From Asterias amurensis (Eukaryota; Echinodermata; Asteroidea; Forcipulatida; Asteriidae), in the NCBI RefSeq assembly GCF_032118995.1, contig NC_092667.1, positions 3,154,931 to 3,218,930 of the forward strand: a stretch of DNA of 64,000 bases, in the 5' to 3' direction. This document shows positions 54,162 through 63,240 of this stretch, piece by piece. A program made the translations under genes and the position numbers. The notes beneath the pieces were generated by a model. It did not search any database and had not been told where the DNA came from. It saw only the letters and a program-made list of their open reading frames with translations. Each line of letters begins with the position of its first letter. Position 1 is the first letter of the stretch.

Positions 54162-55991
54162 ATGGCTGAAAGAGTAACAGTCGAGTCAGTCTTAAAGAAG
54201 ATCAGCCAGCGAGATATTGAATGTCAAATCTGCCTGGAGCGCTTCAAGGAGCCCAAGATGCTGGAGTGTTCTCATTCATTTTGTTCTAAATGCCTTCAAC
54301 AACTTGCAGAGACTGACCCAACCAGTCCAAAACTACTATGCCCAGTGTGTCGCGCTGAAACTTCACTCAGTGGAAAAGGAGTTGTTGATCTACAAACTGA
54401 CTTTAGGTTGGCTTCTATGTTAGATGAAATTGAACAGCATGAAACTGAACTACAAAAACAACAAGCAATTCAACCACCTAGTCCTGGGTCTGTTTCTAAA
54501 TGTAGCAAGCATACTGATATGGATGTTATCATGTACTGTGACTCATGCAAACAGTTGATATGCACAACTTGCATTGCCAAGGACCACAAAATGCATCCTG
54601 CCACGGAACTGAATGAGGTTGTTGACAACTGTAAGAAGAAAGCCAATGAAATATTAGCAGCAGTAGAACAACATCACAATAAATTCAAGATCACTATGGC
54701 AGACATAGGTATGTCATGGAAGCTGTTAGACACTATGTTTAGGGCCACCAAAGCAAAGATCTCCAAGAAGGCAGATGAGAAGATTGCCGAGGAGGTTGCA
54801 AGGATCAGAGAGGAAGAGAATAAACTGATGGTAGATTTAGCCCAGACTTATAAAGACAAAGCCAAACAAATAGAAATTGCACAAGCGACAAATAATAATG
54901 ACATGACAAATGCACAGAATAAGAAAGTTGCAGTTAATCAACACATGGATGAAGTGAACTTCTTTGAGAATCTACATTTGATAGAAAACCTCTTGCAAGA
55001 CCTAGAAGACTACACAGCGATACAACCCAAACAAGTGACCAGCGATCTGACTTATATTGACTTGGAAGATGACCAGAAATCACTCGGGAGACTGAGAATA
55101 AAAGAAGAACAGAAACTAGAAGGAGCAGCTTCTGCTGCAGCAAGAAAGCTTACACAGCCAGTCAAGAAAAAACTTACACAACAGATATGGACATTGAAAA
55201 CAGAATTAACAACATACATGAACACAGATCAACAAATACAAGACTTTTGTGCGTTGGATGTTGCTTCCTTGTGCAATGGCAACATTGTTGTCTGTGATAT
55301 CAAGAGCAGAACCTTGATCAAAATATCAGCAGACAACGATGCACAATCAAAGGTCCTCCCAAAAGAACTGTCGATTAAAGGTCTCATTAATCCAAGCAGA
55401 GTGACTGTGAACAAGAAAGATGAGCTCATTGTTGTAGATCATACAGAAGTTAAGATCTTCAATAGAACATTCTTCAATAGAACATATAAGTGTCTCCGTG
55501 AGCTAAAACTTGGTACACAGCAACCCATCCAGCCATCATGTATAGCAGTGGATGACAATAACCTCATAGCAGTGGGATATGACAGCCTGGGAGAGATCTC
55601 TCTACGCAAACCAGATGGAACCCTTATCACAACACTGCCTGCTCCAGGGATTGGTGGAACCTTGACTATCCACAAACAGCAACTCATCTACACCAACAAG
55701 TTTAGCATGAAGATGGTTTCAGTGGACTACAATGGTGGTATCGTCTTCTCAGTAGATTTCAAACAGTCCAAGTATCCTCTTGGTTTATGTTGCGACAAGG
55801 ATGGCAGCATCTATGTTGCTGTATGGGATTGCGAATCATCAGCAGGTGAGATCCACCATTACAGTCCTGACGGCCAGTATATAGGATGCATCATTAAAGG
55901 CTGCACTGATCCAAATGGTATTACAATCACACCAGCTGGTGATCTGGTTGTGGCTACATATGCATCAGTTAAAATATACAGCCAGAAGTAA
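54162..55991 (+). CDS. TRIM gene F: RING/B-box/coiled-coil/NHL-like propeller protein
   Basis: A 609 aa protein starting MAERVTVESVLKKISQRD. RING at about 21-63 (CQIC, CSHSFC, CPVC), B-box at about 113-148 (CSKH, CDSC, HKMH), a coiled coil to about 300, then a propeller with blades GLINPSRVTVNKKDELIVV, QPSCIAVDDNNLIAVGY, LCCDKDGSIYVAVWD and DPNGITITPAGDLVVATY. It is longer than its paralogs because of an insert KLTQPVKKKLTQQ after the coiled coil and a duplicated FNRT (FNRTFFNRTYKCL). All zinc ligands are present. It shares the upstream intron end with C and E, but its propeller has features of both the A/B/D and C/E types. It is alone on the plus strand with gene G. Confidence 0.92.
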   Translation: MAERVTVESVLKKISQRDIECQICLERFKEPKMLECSHSFCSKCLQQLAETDPTSPKLLCPVCRAETSLSGKGVVDLQTDFRLASMLDEIEQHETELQKQQAIQPPSPGSVSKCSKHTDMDVIMYCDSCKQLICTTCIAKDHKMHPATELNEVVDNCKKKANEILAAVEQHHNKFKITMADIGMSWKLLDTMFRATKAKISKKADEKIAEEVARIREEENKLMVDLAQTYKDKAKQIEIAQATNNNDMTNAQNKKVAVNQHMDEVNFFENLHLIENLLQDLEDYTAIQPKQVTSDLTYIDLEDDQKSLGRLRIKEEQKLEGAASAAARKLTQPVKKKLTQQIWTLKTELTTYMNTDQQIQDFCALDVASLCNGNIVVCDIKSRTLIKISADNDAQSKVLPKELSIKGLINPSRVTVNKKDELIVVDHTEVKIFNRTFFNRTYKCLRELKLGTQQPIQPSCIAVDDNNLIAVGYDSLGEISLRKPDGTLITTLPAPGIGGTLTIHKQQLIYTNKFSMKMVSVDYNGGIVFSVDFKQSKYPLGLCCDKDGSIYVAVWDCESSAGEIHHYSPDGQYIGCIIKGCTDPNGITITPAGDLVVATYASVKIYSQK

Positions 55992-56519
55992 AGACCGCCA
56001 TGAACTTGTAGTCATTGGTAATGGTTCACCAAATGTCAAAATATTAAGTTAACTTTGGAGAGGACAGGAACTTCTTGCAATAACTCTGAGTTAAGAGAAC
56101 CGGATCAGAAAAGGCCACACCTTTGCGTACACCCTTATTGCCAATTCCCTTGTGGTTCGTCCTCTTGCTTTGAAGCATTAAGTCTCTTGATGAGAGTCTT
56201 ATAGCATCGGACAATCCAGACAAACAAAAATGAAGAGAACTCTTTCAAGAACTAATAGTATCAATTAAGTACGTGTGTCTTAAAGATTGTAACCTGATAT
56301 CATATTTAACTCAGAAACCCACATCAAGTCTTGGGATATCTTTTATGTCATGTTGCTACTTTGTTTAAAAAGTAATTTTTCAGATCCTTTAGTTGTTTGT
56401 AGTATTTTTAATGGTTTTAATAATTTAATATACGTGTAGGTAACAGCTGGTATGGCCTAATTTTATAATAATTTGTTTTGGGATTTAATTGGGGGAATTT
56501 AGGCCTATAAGTTCTTGTT

Positions 56520-56610
56520 TTCTTGTAACGCTTTTCATTTTGCTGTTAAGCGCTTTGAGGAATGCCAATTCATATTGCGCTATATAAATACTGTTTTATT
56601 ATTATTATTA
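56520..56610 (+). mobile_element. LINE/SINE 3' tail
   Basis: AAGCGCTTTGAGGAATGCCA, then GCGCTATATAAATACTG and an ATT microsatellite: the usual 3' end of CR1/L2-type LINEs and the SINEs that copy them. No coding part is left. Confidence 0.65.
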
Positions 56611-56896
56611 CTTGGAACATTCACTTTTAACTGGAGTTCTAAGTTAAAATTTGAAACAAGATTTTTAAAAATGACTGTGGTCTGCAAATGTTAATACTCT
56701 TTTTCAATTTAACAATATGTCATGGTAAACGGACAGTATGTAGTAAGAAGGCTATTCAAATTGTGGTGAAAAAAGACAGATTGACTAGAAAAGAGCAGGA
56801 TTTGCACCTGAAACCACTCAGTTTTATAAACAAGGCCCTTCCATGGAAAAACAGCCTTACTTGAAAAACGATATTTTGAGAATAGCATTGTAGAGG

Positions 56897-57088
56897 TAAG
56901 CCCGGTTCAGACTTCCTGCGAAATGCGATACGAATGTTGACACACAAATTCACAACAAAAAATTCGCAGCAGTTGCGTTGTCCCCAACTCTCTTGCGAAT
57001 ATCGCAGCAAAAACAAGAGTTCTGACGTCAAATCCACTTCAAAATTTGCGTTGCATTTGCATTTGCAGGAAGTATGAACCGAGCTGTA
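56897..57088. repeat. MITE family IV
   Basis: The left end AGCCCGGTTCAGACTTCCTG is answered by GCAGGAAGTATGAACCGAGC on the right. The inside is rich in TTCGCAGC/GCGAATATCGC words. It is non-coding, 192 bp, and related to 2508-2702. Confidence 0.75.
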
Positions 57089-57493
57089 CAATGATCACTG
57101 ACATATTCTTCCCATTTTCTCTGAGTTGTATTATTTGTGGGAAATGTTACAAAGAAAGTAAAAGTCGATGTTTCTCAACATGTGAGCTCATATTAACTTT
57201 ATGCATGCTGAAACCAACCCGCTCCTGTGCAGGAATGGAATAGCACTCATTTGAGTTGTCCGGTTTTCAGAGCCTTTGTACGCGCAAATTCAGTTTTCAA
57301 GATGCAAACTTTTGTATAAAATCAGAAAAATCTCAACTTTGTTACAAGCAAACTGTAGATATTGTATTTTCTTTAAAAGAATATGTAATCTTTATAATGC
57401 ATACTTTACTCATAGCTAGAAGTACCAAGTTGCCTGTTTTGATTGAACAAGTAAACTTTCTTTATTAAGACTTATAATATTTAGTGACAGTTA

Positions 57494-57633
57494 TGGAACT
57501 TTTGGGATGCTAGGTGGCAGTAGACTTATTACATACGGTACCAATTGTTTTTGGTAATGTGCAAAAACTACATAAACAATGGAATGGTCTGGTATGTCTG
57601 CTGCCACCAAGCGTTCCAAAGTCTCCCAATACC
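57494..57633. repeat. Hairpin MITE family II
   Basis: GGATGCTAGGTGGCAGTAG on the left and CTGCTGCCACCAAGCGTTCC on the right. It corresponds in position to the MITE at 10187 in the mirrored block. Confidence 0.75.
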
Positions 57634-57636
57634 AAA

Positions 57637-57775
57637 GTCAGGCCTGGAACTATAAGGTCACGAAGGTCTTGGCCTTGGTGCCCCTTACATTTCCCAAAGA
57701 CTTTCAGCTTTTGCAATAGAAGTGCCCTTTGCAGAATGGAAACGGCCTTTCAAGAATGAAATCCCAGGCCAGCAA
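57637..57775. repeat. Dispersed repeat with CCTTGGTGCCCC word
   Basis: Ends CAGGCCTGGAACT and ATCCCAGGCC are roughly inverse. It is related to the elements at 49050 and 63075. Confidence 0.5.
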
Positions 57776-58004
57776 AGTTCAAGAAGTGTGTAGTGCAAGT
57801 TTATGTACCACACAGATTCTTGAAGAGCTGTATTTCTCTTTTCATAAGATATTGTAAAATGAATGACAATATATATTTCAGTTGTATAAATAAAACGCAT
57901 ACGAGTCTATCAAACTACAAACTTTTAAATATACTATGTTGCACATATAAATGATTGATAAGGAATAAATACATCAGAGTTTAAAAGTCAAGAATCTCAC
58001 TCAC

Positions 58005-58147
58005 CTCTCATTGTGAGCTTTCTGTTTCTTGTAAGAGCCAACTCTCCCTGATAGTGTCTTTAGAGCTTCACTTGTAAGGTCCTCAGCATCTGACCTGGGA
58101 GTCTGACACTCACTAAGGATCTTGTGTGAAGACAAGATGAGGATCAC
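58005..58147 (-). other. Orphan coding-like exon, inverted copy (143 nt)
   Basis: Same 143 nt exon as 9794-9936, now on the minus strand and again antisense to the adjacent TRIM genes. The acceptor TTTTATGTCAG and donor GAGAG|GTGAGT are intact. The frame is open (SHKILSECQTPRSDAEDL, TSEALKTLSGRVGSYKK). Preservation of frame and length in this older copy suggests past selection. Confidence 0.6.
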
Positions 58148-58375
58148 CTGACATAAAAGAAGATCAGAGTACAGGATAAAAGATCCAACGATTATAAAAA
58201 TGTCTTTGGGGAGTAGCACGGTTTAAATAAGGAAGACGAAATATATTATTAGCCAGCTTTGCTTACACATCCATTCAACCACCTCCATGATTCAACCAAC
58301 CACAACAATAACCTCTATGCTTTTAAAATCCTACAAACAAACCCATATCAAGTCAGTTCCATTCCTGTGATAAAC

Positions 58376-58490
58376 ATTCTAACAGAGCCAGCCAATAAAC
58401 ATGACCTTAGCAACCTTCACATAATAACTCTAACAGAGCCAGCCAATAAACATGACCTTAGCAACCTTCACATAATAACCTGTCAAATTT
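58376..58490. repeat. Tandem pair of about 55 bp
   Basis: AACAGAGCCAGCCAATAAAC, ATGACCTTAGCAACCTTCAC occurs twice in a row. It is the inverse of the single stretch near 9060-9115. Confidence 0.75.
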
Positions 58491-59194
58491 GATGAATATT
58501 CAACCAACACACAAAACCCTTTACGCAGAATCAAAAAGGAAGTTTACTCAAAATTATTCATGCAATATTAAATCATTCGACCAACACAATGAGCTGAATA
58601 TAGATTTGGGTTTTTCCCACATTCATGTAACCCACAGTCAGCAATAACTAGTAACAACCAGGGCATGTCACTCTACAAAAGTCCACCAGAATGTCGATTG
58701 AATTTCTTCTTGCAAGGTTCAACATTTGATTTGATGCTGTGCTTCAACCCATTGCCTCACTTTCTTCTAATTCCAGTAAGTTGATTATTTGTAAGTATAC
58801 AAAAACAATAGGACAAGAGTATAAAGTTTTGCCTGTGACTTCTGTTCATGGAAAACGATGTACGGGTTCCAAGGTTGCATCTGTGGTGTTTCACACAGGG
58901 CAGTGCAGTCTATTGTTATGTCACTGGTGTAAGCCCACATGCAGAGATTTCAAACGAAATGGGGATTTCCACAATTTGATGAGTAATTTTAACAACACAC
59001 ATAACCCTTCTCGTAGAATTTGTTTTTCTCTGTTCATTTGAATCTCAAAAAGGCAAGTATTTTTCAAAAATAATTACTCATATTTTAACTTCACTCCACC
59101 ATTAGTAAAATATAGATTTTATTTTCTACATTTGTCACAATCACAGAAAGACTGAAACATCTAAGGGCTCTACTCTAGCAAAGTTCAACAGGTT

Positions 59195-59275
59195 GATGAT
59201 TTAAATTCTTCCTGCAAGTCAACATTTGATTTGATGCTGTGCTTCAAGAAATCGTCTTAGTTTCCTCCAATTCAA
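59195..59275 (+). other. Candidate 5' UTR exon of TRIM gene G
   Basis: CAACATTTGATTTGATGCTG, then TTTCCTCCAATTCAA|GTAAGT: the mirror image of the first exons of B, D and E. The donor is at 59276 and the predicted intron to 60167 is 892 bases. A second similar block ends TTCTAATTCCA|GTAAGT at about 58773. Confidence 0.5.
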
Positions 59276-59634
59276 GTAAGTTGATTATTTATAGTACAGA
59301 TAAAGTTAAAGGAAACCACAGTAGGAATTGTTGAGATATATTTTAAGAAATGTTTACACTTCTCATTAGATGTTTATTTGATGATTTTTGTTGATTTATT
59401 ATCTTATTCATGCTTCAAAATAAGCATGCCATTTCATGATAGTTACTGATGTTGCTTTGGGTTTGGACACACAGAGTCAGTCTCTTTTCTCTTCATGCAT
59501 GGGCTATTAACTAATAAATCAGTTAAAGGAACTGACAGTAAAACTCACAAAAGGTTGACCAAATTAATATTTAAAGACACTGGGGTGGATTTCACAAAGG
59601 TAGTCCTAACTAAGGACTAGTCCTAGGCACTATT

Positions 59635-60122
59635 GGTAGGCCTAATTGTCAAAGACCAGTCTTCTTTTTTTGTGTACATGCATATTTCAACATTCTGCAT
59701 AAAAATAACAAACCTATGAAAATTTGAGGTCAATTGGTCATCAAAGTTGCGAGATAACTACCTTTGGAAAAAAACACTCTTGACACACAAAGCTGTGTGC
59801 TTTCAGATAATAATAATAATAATACACAGCTTTTATTAGCGCTTCACACAAGCCTCAAAGCGCTTTACAAGAAAAACAACAATAACAAATAAAGATGCTT
59901 CATTTCGAGACCTAAAATTCAAAATCTGAGGTCTCAAAATCAAATTCGTGGAAAATTACTTCTTTCACGAAAACTATGTCACTTCAGAGGGAGCCGTTTC
60001 TCACAAAGTTTTATACTATCAACCTCTCCCCATTACTTGCAAGTACTTGGACTTGTTACCAAGTAAGTTTTTATGCTAATAATTATTTTGAGTAATTACC
60101 AATAGTGTCCACTGCCTTTAAG
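59635..60122. repeat. MITE family I with a nested retroelement tail
   Basis: Runs from AATTGTCAAAGACCAGTCTT to CAATAGTGTCCACTGCCTTT. The internal GTGTGCTTTCAG / ATGCTTCATTTCGAGACC is split by the insert at 59808-59895. It lies inside the 5' UTR intron of gene G. Confidence 0.8.
59808..59895 (-). mobile_element. Retroelement 3' tail inserted into a MITE
   Basis: An AATAAT microsatellite, then CACAGCTTTTATTAGCGCTT and CCTCAAAGCGCTTTACAAG: the inverse of a CR1/L2-type tail. A short AGAT is present at both sides and may be the target duplication. Confidence 0.6.
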
Positions 60123-60167
60123 GTTACGTTTAATGTTGGTATGTTTACTTTTTTATAACAACTACAG

Positions 60168-60201
60168 GCTCACAGCTCAAGCTTTTCAAGAATCCAACAA
60201 G
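60168..60201 (+). other. 5' UTR start of the coding exon of TRIM gene G
   Basis: The acceptor TTTATAACAACTACAG precedes GCTCACAGCTC, 34 bases before the chosen ATG. Confidence 0.6.
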
Positions 60202-61080
60202 ATGTCTTCAAAATTGACAGAGACAGTAACGGCAGAGTCCATCTTAAACAAGATCACAAACGGACATCTTGTTTGCCAAATCTGCAAAGACGACTTCAAG
60301 GAGCCTAAAATGCTGGAATGTTCTCATTCATTTTGTCTAAAATGCCTTCAACAACTTGCACAAAATCAGTGTCAAAACAATCAAATGACATGTCCAATGT
60401 GTCGTGGTCAAACTTCATTGCCCAGAAAAGGAGTTTCTGATCTGCACACAGACTTCAAGTTGATTTCATTGTTGGATGAAATAACACAGCACAAGGCTGA
60501 GCTAAAAAGTCAACAAAAAAATCAACCAGCAAGTCAGGAGTCTCTTTTTAAATGTACTGAACACACTGATAAGGATCTCATATTGTTTTGTTACTCATGT
60601 GACATATTCATATGCGTAACTTGCCTCCGCCACAATCACAGGATGCACATAATCGCTGAGCCAAAAGAGATCCTAGACAATCTCAATCAAAAATCCGATA
60701 AAATCTGTGCAGTTATAAAGACACAACAAGATAACTTTGACACTGCCAATCAAAAGATAGCTAGGTCTCAACAGAGTTTAGATGATAAGTTTGCCAGTGA
60801 AATAGAACAGATCTCAAAGAAGGCTGATGAAGAAGTTCTTAGGATTAGAGAGAAGGAGAGAAAACTGAAAACAGAATCAAAACAAAAATATAGAGACATC
60901 ACCAAGGGAATGGTCCTTGCAAAAGCCACGAATACACACGCATTGACCACATCACAAAAGAACAAAGATGAATTCACTACACTCTTGAAGGGAGAAAGCA
61001 GCTGTAGAAATCTTATCCACTTAGGAAAACTTTTGCAAGACCTCAAAAACTACACAGAGAAGAAACCATCTAACCCATGA
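60202..61080 (+). CDS. TRIM gene G: RING/B-box/coiled-coil protein lacking the propeller
   Basis: A 292 aa protein starting MSSKLTETVTAESILNKI. The open frame begins earlier, at 60133, but that part lies across the acceptor. The RING (about 25-70) has CQIC, CSHSFC and CPMC; the B-box (about 122-157) has CTEH, CYSC, CVTC and HRMH; a coiled coil runs to about 285. The frame stops after YTEKKPSNP, exactly where paralogs pass into the linker before the propeller. Weak similarity to their linker goes on for about 25 bases after the stop, then ends, so the propeller was lost rather than never present. It is the most diverged member. Such a short form could dimerise with full-length paralogs and modulate them; that is speculation. 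Confidence 0.85.
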   Translation: MSSKLTETVTAESILNKITNGHLVCQICKDDFKEPKMLECSHSFCLKCLQQLAQNQCQNNQMTCPMCRGQTSLPRKGVSDLHTDFKLISLLDEITQHKAELKSQQKNQPASQESLFKCTEHTDKDLILFCYSCDIFICVTCLRHNHRMHIIAEPKEILDNLNQKSDKICAVIKTQQDNFDTANQKIARSQQSLDDKFASEIEQISKKADEEVLRIREKERKLKTESKQKYRDITKGMVLAKATNTHALTTSQKNKDEFTTLLKGESSCRNLIHLGKLLQDLKNYTEKKPSNP

Positions 61081-62700
61081 CCTATGGTTAATTTACTTGG
61101 ACTTTCAATTCAATTTTGGTTTTATTCGCGTTCCTCCTTTTAATATCTCTCTTCGAAAGCTTCTTCTTTTTGAGGTTGTAGGCCTGATCCTTCCCAGAGA
61201 CAACGAAGACAATCCTTGTCAATGCCTAAGTGCCTCTTAATAATAATAGTAGTAATAATAATAGACTTCTCAATATGGCTCTCATATCCGTCACCCATTG
61301 ACGTCACCCAAAATGCTGTACCATGCCTCTGGTTGGATGTGCTGTTTGTGTTTTTGAAAACTATGTACTTCTTAGAAATTTAAGTCTTAACTTGGGTTGC
61401 TTTTTGCTGCTTTTGTATTCTTTTTTCTTGTGCAGGGTCTATTGTATTGTATGAGCGAGAACTCATGAACCAATGATAGGAATACACCGCTTAAATAAAA
61501 GAAATTTTAAAACACAAATTCAATTCAATTCTTTTAAACTTGCCATGACTGGTGTGAAAACTGATTGCTTTCTTGTTTCTATGCAGGAAAACACAAAAAT
61601 GAAAAGCAGGGCTCTCATCGTGAGGGCTGAAGGCCCCCCCCCCCCCATAAATAACAAAAATGTTGTTTCTTCTTTGCCACAGGGAAGTTTATGGCGTTCC
61701 AACACCTCCAAATACATTCATGGTCGACAACCCAGCCATACCAGCCATTGCGCCACAGCACCTTGTAAAGCATTACATGGTGCTATCAGAATTAGGTCTC
61801 ATAATTCAATCGTAGTCCCACATCTTGCAGGAAGTACTGTATGTTACAGCGCCAGGAGCGTCACTGGGTGACGGACATGTGCACTATTTAAGAAGCCACA
61901 ATTATTATTTATTATTATTATTTTCAGTTGTACAGGATTTCAGCTATTTGGCGGTCTGGTTTGGCACAGTTTATTTACTTTTTTTTGTAATTTTAATTTC
62001 TGTTTTCATATGTCATTGCATACATGTATTTTGCTGTGTTTCAACCACTTTCACCTATTGTCACAAAATCTATTTTTTAAACATTGTTTATGGTCAATTT
62101 CTAGCCCTAAACTGTACTATGTTTTGATATGGAGCTGGCTGTATAAATGCACAATCTTTTCAACTGTTTTCTCGTGCAGGATATTGAAAGTCTGGTCCGG
62201 CACTGTTTATTTACTTCTTTTTGTGGTTCAAGTTATTGCAAACATTAAATTTATGTTTTCCTCTGTAGTTACATAATTGCTGTGGTTTCAACCACTTTCA
62301 CACTTCTGCTTATTAACATTTGTTATAAAAACTATGTACTCTTTAATATTATTTAATGTCAATTTCTAGCCCTAAATTTTGCTATTGTTTTGATATGGAG
62401 CTGGCTAACTAATGTAATTGCCTATTAAGGATGAGTACAGTTTTTTAAATTTGTTTACATGCCCTCATGTTTACATGCCCTCAATCTTTATACATGTAGT
62501 AGTACTTATGTAAATTGTAATTTTCCATTTTTGTTGTCTATTGCTGTCTAATATACATGTACCTCTGTTGTATGTATTATCTTTTACACAGGGAAGATAA
62601 ATTTCATGTTTTTTATCGTGACAATAAATATTTTTAACCTGTAATCTTTTAATCTTTAACTGAATAGAATTGAATTGGATAATGTTAATATGGAATAAAA
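61081..62700. other. Region downstream of gene G; repeats and one possible terminal exon
   Basis: Holds ATT and AATAAT microsatellites (61235, 61905), a C run at 61627-61637, and two related stretches at about 61925 and 62175 (TTGGCACAGTTTATTTACTT / CCGGCACTGTTTATTTACTT). Both include CTAGCCCTAAA and TTTTGATATGGAGCTGGCT words, so they form a direct repeat of about 230 bp (61930-62155 and 62180-62410). Apart from 61684-61812 I see no supported gene. Confidence 0.4.
61684..61812 (+). other. Possible coding terminal exon
   Basis: After the acceptor TTCTTTGCCACAG a frame reads EVYGVPTPPNTFMVDNPAIP, then AIAPQHLVKHYMVLSELG and IIQS before a stop. The composition looks protein-like, but I recognise no family and see no partner exon. 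Confidence 0.3.
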
Positions 62701-62734
62701 GTATCAAGATTGCAAAGTCAAGAATCTCACTCAC

Positions 62735-62856
62735 CTCTCATAGTGAGCTTTCTGTTTCTTGTAAGAGCCAACTCTCCCTGATAGTGCCTTCAGAGCTTCA
62801 CTTGTTAAGTCCTCAGCATCCGACCAGGGAGTCTTGGACTCACTTAGGATCTTGTG
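62735..62856 (-). pseudogene. Orphan exon copy, truncated at its 5' side
   Basis: The donor GAGAG|GTGAGT and most of the exon are preserved (TTGTAAGAGCCAACTCTCCC on the plus strand). Similarity ends within CTTAGGATCTTGTG, so the acceptor and first codons are missing. Confidence 0.6.
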
Positions 62857-63074
62857 AGTCGCTGGTTACCATGGTTTGGGGCTTCATACTCCAAGAAGCT
62901 GTGTGGACATAATGAGGAACTCCTAAAATAGCAAGATAAAAAAAAAAGGGTTAAACAAATTTTACCGTATATTGAGCATTGTCCAAGGCATGATAAATTT
63001 GTATTTTTTTAAAAGAGTCTACTGTCCTAACTTCATTTAGGGCGAAAAAATTCATACAACACCAGGTCTGATCA

Positions 63075-63240
63075 CGGAGGCAACAGAGGCAATTGCCTCC
63101 ATGGTCCTTGGTCATCGCCTCGGTGCCCTTAAAATGCCAGTAGAAATGTCTAGTTTCCTCATAGGATGCCCTTTACCAAGGAGAAAGTGCCTTGGTGCCC
63201 TTTCCCTTTCAAAAACAAAGGCATACAGGCCTGCAACACT
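63075..63240. repeat. Dispersed repeat with TTGGTGCCCTT words
   Basis: GGCAATTGCCTCC is locally palindromic; GATGCCCTTTACCAAGG and GTGCCTTGGTGCCCTTT match the inverse of 49050-49235. Confidence 0.6.

Larger units (their letters stand above)
56260..57190. repeat. Segment duplicated on both sides of TRIM gene F, right copy
   Basis: Matches 51880-52560 in order. It is interrupted by a LINE tail (56520-56610) and a family IV MITE (56897-57088), each absent from the left copy, so those insertions came after the duplication. Confidence 0.6.
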
